Part shown: positions 1 to 4,802 of the stretch, in pieces
Numbering within the stretch: position 1 is the stretch's first letter
How the letters are laid out: each line of letters begins with the position of its first letter
NCBI GenBank assembly: GCA_041653595.1
Contig: JBAZFB010000018.1
Span: forward strand, 1-7,688
Source of the DNA: Candidatus Omnitrophota bacterium
GTDB lineage: Bacteria > Omnitrophota > Gorgyraeia > Pluralincolimonadales > Pluralincolimonadaceae
Direction of reading: 5' to 3'
Length of the DNA: 7,688 bases
Position numbers and translations under genes: made by a program
Notes under the pieces: model-generated
Database searches by the model: none
The model's input: only the letters and a program-made list of their open reading frames with translations
What the model was told of the DNA's origin: nothing

Positions 1-107
1 TGCGCCCAAGAAGCACGCTGGCGCGAGCGGTCGAAGAAAAACACTAGAAGAATAATCGCTCCAAAAAAGTAGATAATGTGGAAACCGACCGACGCTATCG
101 CATTCAT
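1..107 (-). CDS. Small membrane-protein ORF, N-terminal part; candidate first gene cassette
   Basis: This ORF runs off the left edge; 35 codons are visible. It was found by reading the - strand from the ATG at 107-105. A strong ribosome binding site (GAGGAGG, 118-112) lies 4 bases upstream. The peptide begins MNAIASVGFHIIYFFGA and continues IILLVFFF, giving one hydrophobic segment at about residues 7-25, followed by a positively charged stretch (DRSRQR). That looks like a single N-terminal transmembrane helix or uncleaved signal anchor with a cytoplasmic basic flank. The start lies only 18 bases beyond the putative crossover point, as is usual for cassette genes, which have very short leaders. 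No family is recognisable from the visible part. A competing ATG at 111-109 in another frame gives a less plausible peptide with no hydrophobic segment and has no room for the ribosome binding site. Confidence 0.6.
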   Translation of the reverse strand, partial: MNAIASVGFHIIYFFGAIILLVFFFDRSRQRASWA

Positions 108-119
108 ACATCCTCCTCT

Positions 120-165
120 GCCTAACATATAATATACGAATTCGTAGTTTATGGGTCTTTGTACT
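120..165 (-). other. attI: Candidate attI recombination site with GTTAGGC crossover core
   Basis: Read on the - strand, GTTAGGC occupies 126-120 and matches the integron core GTTRRRY exactly; it is the same heptamer found in attI1 and many class 1 cassettes. Integron integrases cut between the G and the first T, so cassette DNA would start at position 125. It is the only GTTRRRY on this strand between intI and the ORF. Behind it, 8 bases away, lies repeat copy A (165-134), in the place where attI sites carry accessory integrase-binding repeats. An obvious inverted partner box for the core is not visible, which is common for attI but weakens the call. The left limit is the end of the core; the right limit is my estimate from the repeat. 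Confidence 0.55.
134..165 (+). repeat. 32-base direct repeat, copy A, with 12-base palindrome
   Basis: This copy matches copy B (252-283) at 30 of 32 positions, differing at 147 (G versus A) and 157 (C versus T). The two are in the same orientation, 118 bases apart start to start. It begins with ATACGAATTCGTA, whose TACGAATTCGTA (135-146) is a perfect palindrome, followed by the conserved TTTATGGGT and TTTGTACT. Copy A sits between the candidate cassette promoter and the candidate crossover site. It could be an accessory integrase-binding site, an operator, or both. Confidence 0.9.
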
Positions 166-176
166 GCCTAAACGGA

Positions 177-204
177 AGTATACCATTTTCGCCTGACTTT
201 ACAA
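177..204 (-). promoter_or_regulatory. Candidate cassette promoter (Pc), divergent from intI
   Basis: On the - strand, TTGTAA (204-199) lies 16 bases before TATACT (182-177). These match the sigma-70 boxes at 4/6 and 5/6 positions. Predicted transcription would start near 170, pass through copy A and the GTTAGGC core, and reach the ORF start at 107 after about 63 bases. Integrons normally drive cassettes from a promoter in attI or intI, so position and direction fit. The match is moderate and the assignment rests on sequence alone. Confidence 0.45.
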
Positions 205-215
205 CACAATTTTTG

Positions 216-243
216 TTGACAGATTTCGCCTTTGGCCTATAAT
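216..243 (+). promoter_or_regulatory. Near-consensus sigma-70 promoter of intI
   Basis: TTGACA (216-221) and TATAAT (238-243) are both perfect consensus hexamers with a 16-base spacer. The predicted start is around 249-250, giving a leader of about 48 bases to the ATG at 298. Such an ideal promoter on a recombinase gene implies repression most of the time. Repeat copy B with its palindrome starts within about 3 bases of the predicted start, a classic repressor position. Confidence 0.85.
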
Positions 244-251
244 AGCAGGAA

Positions 252-283
252 ATACGAATTCGTAATTTATGGGTTTTTGTACT
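252..283 (+). repeat. 32-base direct repeat, copy B, overlapping the start region of intI mRNA
   Basis: This is the second copy of the repeat at 134-165, with the same palindrome TACGAATTCGTA at 253-264. It lies immediately after the predicted intI transcription start and ends 4 bases before the intI ribosome binding site. A protein bound to the palindrome would be expected to block transcription initiation or early elongation. LexA is known to repress intI in class 1 and Vibrio integrons, so a LexA-like regulator is one candidate, but the palindrome is not a proteobacterial LexA box. The integrase itself, or an unrelated repressor, are alternatives. Confidence 0.9.
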
Positions 284-286
284 TTT

Positions 287-292
287 GGGGAG
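287..292 (+). promoter_or_regulatory. Ribosome binding site fixing the intI start at 298
   Basis: GGGGAG lies 5 bases upstream of the ATG at 298-300. It supports this start over the in-frame TTG at 232, which falls inside the promoter (before the -10 box) and therefore cannot be on the main transcript. Confidence 0.75.
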
Positions 293-297
293 AAAAA

Positions 298-1599
298 ATG
301 TTTGTAGAGATCCTGCCTGATTTCCAGAAATTCCTGGTTTCAAGAGGCTTTGCCGATGAAAAACATGCCCCCTTCTACGCTCGCTGGGTAAGCAAATTCG
401 TCGCCTTTTCTGATGAGGATGAGGGCGCGGATTTTCAGGAAAAAAGACGAAAATTCCTTGAGCAACTCTCCGATTCCCCGGGGATCGCGAACTGGCAGAT
501 GAACCAGGCGGAAACCGCCCTGAAGCTCTATTTTGAGCAGTTTGACAAGAGTGCCGCGAAACTCGGTCCGAATTCAACCCTATCCCAGATAAACGACAGG
601 TCAGATCCTGCTTCTATTATAATCGCGATGGGCAAAGCCATCAGGGTTAAACATTATTCATACAAGACTGAGCGCACTTATGTCAACTGGGCAAAAGGTT
701 TTTTTGAGTATCTAGTCAGTGTCCGTAAGAAGGATATCCAAAAATCGGGTCTTTCAAGCGAGGATGTGCGTGATTACCTGAGCTTTCTTGCAATTAAAAA
801 GAAAGTTTCCTCCTCTTCCCAAAACCAGGCCTTTAACGCCCTCTTGTTCCTGTTCAGGGGGGTGCTGATGATAGGGCTCGAAGACATCGCAGGCGCGGTC
901 CGCGCGAAACGCGGCCCGAAACTTCCCGTCGTCCTGACCGAGAACGAGGTCCGCGAGATATTTGACAGTGTAACGGGCAAGGACAAGCTTATCCTGCAGC
1001 TATTATACGGCACTGGCATGCGCATTTCCGAACTGACGTGCTTGCGGGTAAAAGATATCGATTTTGAAGCGGGAATGATATTCATAAGAAGCGGCAAGGG
1101 CGATAAGGACAGAAGTACCGTCCTACCGGAATATCTGAAGGCAGAATTGCGTGCGCACCTTAAAGAGGTCAAAAAGATACACGAGAAAGACCTAGCCGCC
1201 GGATACGGGGAAGCCTGGCTGCCTGATGCGCTTGAACGCAAATACCCGAAAGCTGTCAAAGATTTCGGATGGCAATTCGCCTTCCCGTCGGCAAAGCTCT
1301 CCCCTGACCGCGATACCGGAAAGGTCAGACGTTTCTATATGAGCCCGAAGACCATACAGGACGCGATGTCTGAGGCGGTAAAGAAAGCGGGAATAGCCAA
1401 GCATGCCACTGTGCACACGTTAAGGCACAGCTTCGCCACCCATCTGTTGCTTAACGGAGTAAATATACGGGAAGTCCAGGAGCTTTTGGGGCACAGCCAC
1501 GTCGAGACGACGATGATATACACCCATGTGATACGCGATATCTCAAATGCGCCGCGGAGTCCGCTGGATAAGCTTTACGCGACTGCCGATAAACAATAG
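298..1599 (+). CDS. intI: Integron integrase (IntI-family tyrosine recombinase) with N-terminal extension
   Basis: The 433-residue protein catalyses site-specific recombination between attI and attC sites, inserting and excising gene cassettes. The tyrosine recombinase catalytic set is complete: R242 (GTGMRISEL), K267 (GKGDKDR), H373 and R376 (HTLRH), H399 (LLGHSHVETT) and nucleophile Y408 (MIYTH). The segment that marks integron integrases and is absent from XerC/XerD is present: LPDALERKYP at 308-317, GWQFAFPS at 324-331 and RRFYM at 344-348. Each catalytic residue is offset by exactly 96 from class 1 IntI as I recall it (R146, K171, H277, R280, H303, Y312). The core is therefore collinear with IntI1 and the additional length is an N-terminal extension of about 96 residues. 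That extension (YARWVSKFVAF, 27-37) repeats the spacing of YVNWAKGFFEY (128-138) in the core-binding domain. The gene has its own strong promoter, and its stop is 3 bases from the convergent toxin gene. No frameshift or lost residue is seen, so it should be active. Confidence 0.96.
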   Translation: MFVEILPDFQKFLVSRGFADEKHAPFYARWVSKFVAFSDEDEGADFQEKRRKFLEQLSDSPGIANWQMNQAETALKLYFEQFDKSAAKLGPNSTLSQINDRSDPASIIIAMGKAIRVKHYSYKTERTYVNWAKGFFEYLVSVRKKDIQKSGLSSEDVRDYLSFLAIKKKVSSSSQNQAFNALLFLFRGVLMIGLEDIAGAVRAKRGPKLPVVLTENEVREIFDSVTGKDKLILQLLYGTGMRISELTCLRVKDIDFEAGMIFIRSGKGDKDRSTVLPEYLKAELRAHLKEVKKIHEKDLAAGYGEAWLPDALERKYPKAVKDFGWQFAFPSAKLSPDRDTGKVRRFYMSPKTIQDAMSEAVKKAGIAKHATVHTLRHSFATHLLLNGVNIREVQELLGHSHVETTMIYTHVIRDISNAPRSPLDKLYATADKQ

Positions 1600-1602
1600 C
1601 CT

Positions 1603-1854
1603 CTACCTATAAACATCCTTCCTGTGGGCTACGGTCAGTATTATGACCGTTATCTCTTTGTGGTATATCCGGTAAATTATCCTGTAGTCTCCTGAGCGGT
1701 AAGATAATAGCCCCTTGAGGTCGCCGGTAAGGCATTTTCCGATCGCCGGATCTTGGGCGATACGCTCGACAGCGTCTTTTATCTGGCGCTTCTTCTTGAG
1801 GGATAACCTGCCTATCGATTCCTTCGCTTCCCTTGTATACAATACGCTATACAT
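1603..1854 (-). CDS. RelE/ParE-superfamily toxin of a type II toxin-antitoxin pair
   Basis: The 83-residue basic protein has the usual RelE/ParE length and pattern: N-terminal YSVLYTREAKESI, a helical pair rich in Lys/Arg, then LLSYRSGDYRIIYRI (49-63) and C-terminal VAHRKDVYR (75-83). The SGDYRIIY and HRKDVY motifs are typical of RelE-type folds, whose members either cut mRNA on the ribosome (RelE) or poison gyrase (ParE). The HRxDVY ending favours the RelE side, but the activity cannot be settled from sequence. Its ATG overlaps the antitoxin stop in ATGTATAG (8 bases), so it is translationally coupled and made after the antitoxin. The 3' end converges on intI with 3 bases between stops and no terminator hairpin. 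Confidence 0.9.
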   Translation of the reverse strand: MYSVLYTREAKESIGRLSLKKKRQIKDAVERIAQDPAIGKCLTGDLKGLLSYRSGDYRIIYRIYHKEITVIILTVAHRKDVYR

Positions 1855-2098
1855 TCTTGAAGATATCCTTATGCGAATATAACTTTCCTTCGCGGATATC
1901 CTCCTCTGCCCTTAAAATAGAACGGAGTAATTTTTGGTCGGCCATGACCTCCAGGGTCTCCAATTCTTCCGGAGAGATCATGACCGCCTCCGCCCTCCCG
2001 TTCCTCGTTATTATCAGGCGCTTGCCTGCCGAGGAGATCTTCTTGATCAGCCCGGGCAGTTTACTCCTTGCTTCCGATATCGGTACGATAAAATCCAT
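1847..2098 (-). CDS. Phd/YefM-family antitoxin
   Basis: The 83-residue protein neutralises the overlapping toxin and, in this family, represses the shared operon. The N-terminal half carries the Phd/YefM DNA-binding and dimerisation pattern: PISEARSKLPGLIKKI (6-21), KRLIITRNGRAEAVMIS (26-42) and PEELETLE (43-50). The C-terminal part (LLRSILRAEEDIREGKLYS, 58-76) is the probable toxin-wrapping region. I chose the ATG at 2098-2096 because an excellent AGGAGGTGA lies 5 bases upstream, the family begins with this pattern, and the promoter and TGTACA operator sit just before it. An in-frame ATG at 2185, with its own AAGGAGG (2200-2194) and a 7-base spacer, would add 29 residues. That form could only arise from transcripts coming from upstream. 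Confidence 0.9.
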   Translation of the reverse strand: MDFIVPISEARSKLPGLIKKISSAGKRLIITRNGRAEAVMISPEELETLEVMADQKLLRSILRAEEDIREGKLYSHKDIFKNV

Positions 2099-2103
2099 CT
2101 TTC

Positions 2104-2112
2104 TCACCTCCT
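2104..2112 (-). promoter_or_regulatory. Strong ribosome binding site of the antitoxin
   Basis: AGGAGGTGA on the - strand (2112-2104) is almost fully complementary to the 16S rRNA tail and lies 5 bases before the ATG at 2098. It decides the start. It also ensures high antitoxin synthesis relative to the coupled toxin, whose start has no comparable site. Confidence 0.8.
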
Positions 2113-2116
2113 GCAT

Positions 2117-2140
2117 AATTGTACAATATTCTGTACAATT
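2117..2140. promoter_or_regulatory. YefM-type operator: two TGTACA boxes 12 bases apart
   Basis: AATTGTACA (2117-2125) and TGTACAATT (2132-2140) form a perfect 9-base inverted repeat around ATATTC. The TGTACA hexamers (2120-2125 and 2132-2137) are each palindromic and 12 bases apart centre to centre. The E. coli YefM-YoeB complex is known to bind TGTACA boxes in paired palindromes with this kind of spacing. Here the boxes cover the -10 element and spacer of the toxin-antitoxin promoter, so binding would autorepress it. Confidence 0.75.
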
Positions 2141-2146
2141 TGTAAA
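2118..2146 (-). promoter_or_regulatory. Promoter of the toxin-antitoxin operon
   Basis: On the - strand, TTTACA (2146-2141) and TACAAT (2123-2118) each match sigma-70 consensus at 5/6 positions with an ideal 17-base spacer. Transcription should begin near 2111, directly at the antitoxin ribosome binding site, so the leader is extremely short. The operator palindromes overlap the -10 box and spacer. Confidence 0.75.
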
Positions 2147-2243
2147 GCCCTTGATCCTGGCTTCCTGCTGCGCCGTGTTGGGCATAATAAATCCCTCCTT
2201 TATTATAGTAGACGTAAAGAAGGGATGTTTTCTTTCAAAAATA

Positions 2244-2948
2244 TTAATTCAATTCTTTTTCGAGAAGCTCGAAAAATTTCTCCCTCGCGTCCTTCTCTAT
2301 CCACGGCTTATGGCCGCAGTGATCAAGGAGGATAAACCGGAAGTTCTTAAGTATGGCCGATAGCGGCTTTTGGACGCCTTCGGCGGGATGCGGGTCGTAG
2401 TCACCGTGGATAGCGACGACCGGGCACCTGATATCTTTCACGAACTCGAGCAGTTTTCCGCTCCTTCTTAACTCCTCGGCTTCCGGCCACACGCTATTGA
2501 ATATGGCTCCCTTATAATCGATCGGCTCAGGCTTGCCCTCGATCGGGTCATAGGCATCGGGCACTATTTCCTTATCCATGCGGTCAAGCCTGGCCTTTGA
2601 TATCTGGGCGGCATATTTCTCTTCAAACGGCCCGCTTGCGACGAGGATAAGTTTTTTTACCAAAACGGGATGTTTTGCCGCAAGTATAAGGCTCAACCAG
2701 GCTCCCCACGAATGACCTATTAACACGACAGGAAGTTCCGCTTCTTTCTCCAGGACAACTTTTAATTCTTCGACCTGCCCGTCGACTGACATTGCGGTCT
2801 GGAGCGGCTCGAGGACGCCGTATTTCGATGAGAGTTCGCGAGCGACCGGCGCGGCCTCTCCTGCCCCGCCCGGCCCGCCGTGGATGACCGCGACGGTAAA
2901 AGGCGCCTTGCCGTATTTCCTAAGATTATTTTTACCCGGACTAAACAT
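2244..2948 (-). CDS. Alpha/beta hydrolase fold protein
   Basis: The 234-residue protein has a complete alpha/beta hydrolase active site: oxyanion-region HGGPGGAG (23-30), nucleophile S80 in GHSWG (78-82), probable acid D185 in HGDYDPHP (181-188) and H213 in DHCGHKPW (209-216). The HGGPG motif occurs in proline-iminopeptidase-like members, but the substrate cannot be told from sequence. No signal peptide is seen, so it is probably cytoplasmic. The ATG at 2948 overlaps the alr stop within ATGTTTAG (8 bases), which implies translational coupling. No clear ribosome binding site precedes it. A longer form from 2990 would only add 14 residues unlike any hydrolase start and is less likely. It is the last gene of the - strand operon, followed by the 145-base toxin-antitoxin control region without an obvious terminator. 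Confidence 0.88.
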   Translation of the reverse strand: MFSPGKNNLRKYGKAPFTVAVIHGGPGGAGEAAPVARELSSKYGVLEPLQTAMSVDGQVEELKVVLEKEAELPVVLIGHSWGAWLSLILAAKHPVLVKKLILVASGPFEEKYAAQISKARLDRMDKEIVPDAYDPIEGKPEPIDYKGAIFNSVWPEAEELRRSGKLLEFVKDIRCPVVAIHGDYDPHPAEGVQKPLSAILKNFRFILLDHCGHKPWIEKDAREKFFELLEKELN

Positions 2949-4119
2949 ATATGCGCGGCACGCGGGCGGAGATCCAACAGACGACCTCATACGGGATGGT
3001 ATCGAGAAGTTCGGCTATATCCTCGACCGTGATAGTCTCGCCTTTCTGGGAACCGATAATGACCGCCTCATCGCCGACCTTCGCGCCTTTTATTCCGCCG
3101 ACGTCTACCATCGTATGGTCCATGCATATGCGCCCGACTACCGGAGCGCGCCATCCGCGCACGAGCACCTCCCCTTTGTTCGAGAGGTGCCTGTTGAGCC
3201 CGTCGGCATACCCGACCGGAAGCGTGGCGATCACCGTCTCCCTGTCGGTCATATGCGTCCTGCCGTAACTGATAAACCTGCCCGGCGGCGTCTTCTTGAG
3301 GTATATTATTCTCGTCTTGAGTGAAAGCGCCGGTTTTAATTTCACCGTGCTCATCAGGTTCTGGTTCGGGTATAGGCCGTAAAGCATAAGCCCGGGCCGC
3401 ACCATATTGAAGTGGGAATCTTTATACATCATGGCGCCGGCAGAGTTCGCCGCGTGCACGTACTGGATCTCGATGCCGCTTATCTCCATCTCGGTGGCAA
3501 GGCGCTTGAAATTCTCTATCTGGCCGGAGGTATAACGGACATCTTCCTCGTCCGCGCTCGCGAAGTGCGTGAATATCCCCTCGATCACTATATTCCTGAA
3601 ACTTAACAGGTCCTTTATAAGGCGGCCGGCCTCATCATGCCATACGCCGAGCCTGCCCATCCCTGTATCGACCTTCACGTGGACGAGCGCCTGTTTCCTT
3701 AATTTGCGCGCCGCCTTGTCTATGGCCGAGGCAAGGGCCTTGTCGCATACGGTAAGCGTAAGGTCATAATAGAGCGCGTAATCCGCTTCTTTCGGGAGGA
3801 CCGAGGAAAGGACGAGCACCGGCGTCCTTATCCCTGCGCGGCGGAGAGTGATCCCCTCGTCGACGCACGCGACGCCCAAATATGGGACTTTCTCTTTCTG
3901 CAGCCGGCGCGCGACCTCTACCATCCCGTAGCCATACGCGTTCGCCTTCACGACGGCGAGTATATTAGTGTCTTTAGAGAGGCGCGCCTTTATCGCGTGA
4001 TAATTATGGGAGATGGCGTCGAGGTCGATCTCGGTCCACGTCGGACGGCTTGTCCTGCTTTTCGCAGGGCTTGTCCTGCTTTTCGCAGGGCTTGTCCTGC
4101 GCGCGCGTGCGGGGCTCAT
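2941..4119 (-). CDS. alr: Alanine racemase
   Basis: The 392-residue PLP enzyme interconverts L- and D-alanine, supplying D-alanine for peptidoglycan. The PLP lysine is K58 in AVVKANAYGYG (55-65), and the second catalytic base is Y285 in FISYGRTH (282-289), coming from the partner subunit of the dimer. Other family motifs are DTGMGRLG (151-158), RPGLMLYG (241-248), PVGYADG (301-307) and GRICMDHTMVDV (329-340). The true domain begins at RPTWTEIDLDAISHNY (25-40). Residues 2-24 are an additional basic segment encoded partly by a 21-base tandem repeat (TSPAKSR twice), and no later start codon could bypass it. The ATG shares bases with the tsaB stop (ATGA), and the stop overlaps the hydrolase start. 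Confidence 0.96.
   Translation of the reverse strand: MSPARARRTSPAKSRTSPAKSRTSRPTWTEIDLDAISHNYHAIKARLSKDTNILAVVKANAYGYGMVEVARRLQKEKVPYLGVACVDEGITLRRAGIRTPVLVLSSVLPKEADYALYYDLTLTVCDKALASAIDKAARKLRKQALVHVKVDTGMGRLGVWHDEAGRLIKDLLSFRNIVIEGIFTHFASADEEDVRYTSGQIENFKRLATEMEISGIEIQYVHAANSAGAMMYKDSHFNMVRPGLMLYGLYPNQNLMSTVKLKPALSLKTRIIYLKKTPPGRFISYGRTHMTDRETVIATLPVGYADGLNRHLSNKGEVLVRGWRAPVVGRICMDHTMVDVGGIKGAKVGDEAVIIGSQKGETITVEDIAELLDTIPYEVVCWISARVPRIYV
4048..4100 (+). repeat. 21-base tandem repeat inside the start of alr
   Basis: Two identical 21-base units (4048-4068 and 4069-4089) begin with GCTTGTCCTGC, followed by a partial third copy of those 11 bases (4090-4100). Each full unit contains a small hairpin, CCTGC-TTTTC-GCAGG. 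The period is a multiple of three, so alr stays in frame and gains the heptad TSPAKSR twice. It starts about 6 codons after the alr ATG. It looks like an inserted or expanded mini-repeat and not part of the enzyme. Confidence 0.93.
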
Positions 4120-4802
4120 TTTCTAAGGCCTCTCACCTGGATGTCCTTCGGATATAAATACAACGGGACAAATTTATCCGCTTCTTCGAATTTATTCCTT
4201 TTCGCCAGTTCATGACCCAGACCGGCGACTGTCTCAGCCCTGAGATACCAAAGCTTCTCCGGGGCGAATCCGGCCTCGTGCTTAAAATTATCCTCGATCG
4301 TCTTCCTGTAAGCGGCCAGCCCGTCGCCCAAAAAGACCGCGTCGCCCTTGATAGATTTCAGCAATTCGGCGACAGGGCCGACCGAATATTTCAGGTGCCG
4401 GCGCAATTTACCGTTCTTGAAGGAATATGCCGACGCGTAAACGTTGCCGCGGCGCGCGTCAATGATCGGGACGATCAGCTTGCCTTCCTCTTTTATATTA
4501 TACGCGAGCGCGTCGAGAGTCGGGACTCCGGCGATCCTGATCCCTGCCCCGAGCGCAAAACCTTTCACGGCCGCGGCGCCGATGCGCAAAGCCGTCAGTG
4601 ACCCCGGGCCTTTCGAGAACGCTATGCAGTTGATATCCTTCAGTTTCAGCTTCGCCTTCTTGAGCAGCTTGTCTATCTGCGGCAAAAGCTGTTCACATTG
4701 CCGCTGGTCCATCACCCTATGGAAACCCGCGATGACTTTTTCCCCGTCGGTTATCGCGAGGGAGAGATATTTGGATGTGGTATCTACCGCGAGGATCTTC
4801 AT
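4116..4802 (-). CDS. tsaB: TsaB, scaffold subunit for tRNA t6A37 modification
   Basis: The 228-residue protein belongs to the ASKHA-fold TsaB family, which pairs with TsaD and TsaE to transfer threonylcarbamoyl to A37 of ANN-decoding tRNAs. Visible features are MKILAVDTTSKYLSLAI (1-17), GPGSLTALRIG (65-75), VPTLDALAYN (93-102) and DARRGNVYAS (115-124). The usual GPGSFTGLRIG is changed at two positions (F to L, G to A), and the common HSE before LLP is QCE here (35-37). TsaB is not itself catalytic, so these changes need not impair it. Its ATG overlaps the tsaE stop (ATGA) and its TGA overlaps the alr ATG. The tsaE-tsaB pairing supports the assignment. Confidence 0.95.
   Translation of the reverse strand: MKILAVDTTSKYLSLAITDGEKVIAGFHRVMDQRQCEQLLPQIDKLLKKAKLKLKDINCIAFSKGPGSLTALRIGAAAVKGFALGAGIRIAGVPTLDALAYNIKEEGKLIVPIIDARRGNVYASAYSFKNGKLRRHLKYSVGPVAELLKSIKGDAVFLGDGLAAYRKTIEDNFKHEAGFAPEKLWYLRAETVAGLGHELAKRNKFEEADKFVPLYLYPKDIQVRGLRK

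Larger units (their letters stand above)
1..1599. mobile_element. Putative chromosomal integron platform (first cassette start, attI, intI)
   Basis: The stretch contains, from right to left, an integron-type integrase on the + strand, a divergent regulatory region, a GTTRRRY crossover motif on the - strand, and an ORF that starts just beyond it and reads away from intI. This is the canonical integron arrangement. Seen directly: the integrase family signature, the GTTAGGC site and the ORF orientation. Inferred: that the ORF is a mobile cassette, because the attC that would close it lies beyond the left edge. The right boundary is set at the intI stop, since the next genes point the other way. 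The location beside a housekeeping operon suggests a sedentary chromosomal integron and not a transposon-borne one; no transposase or terminal inverted repeat is visible. Confidence 0.6.

Noticed and set aside
1..125. An attC site
   Set aside because: No paired R/L boxes or folded imperfect palindrome is present in the visible part; an attC would be expected further left, after the ORF.
164..173. CTGCCTAAAC, similar to the CTGCCTAAC containing the crossover core at 118-126
   Set aside because: On the - strand it reads GTTTAGGC, which breaks GTTRRRY, so it is not a second crossover site.
232..297. In-frame TTG start giving a 455-residue integrase
   Set aside because: It lies before the -10 box of the consensus promoter, has no ribosome binding site and would translate through repeat B; the ATG at 298 has GGGGAG at 5 bases.
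149..577. 142-codon - strand ORF across the intergenic region and the intI start
   Set aside because: Low-complexity Arg/Ser/Pro-rich translation without family features; it is the antisense shadow of intI.
2202..2207. TATAAT on the - strand upstream of the long antitoxin start
   Set aside because: No -35 match at 16-18 bases, and the resulting transcript would begin at or after the AAGGAGG it would need.
2210..2236. AAAGAA/TTCTTT inverted repeat after the hydrolase as an operon terminator
   Set aside because: The stem is A/T-only and 6 bases long with no following T-run on the - strand; it is too weak to call.
2949..2990. Extended hydrolase start at 2990
   Set aside because: It would deepen the overlap with alr to 50 bases and add a non-homologous leader; the ATG at 2948 fits the coupled ATGTTTAG arrangement.
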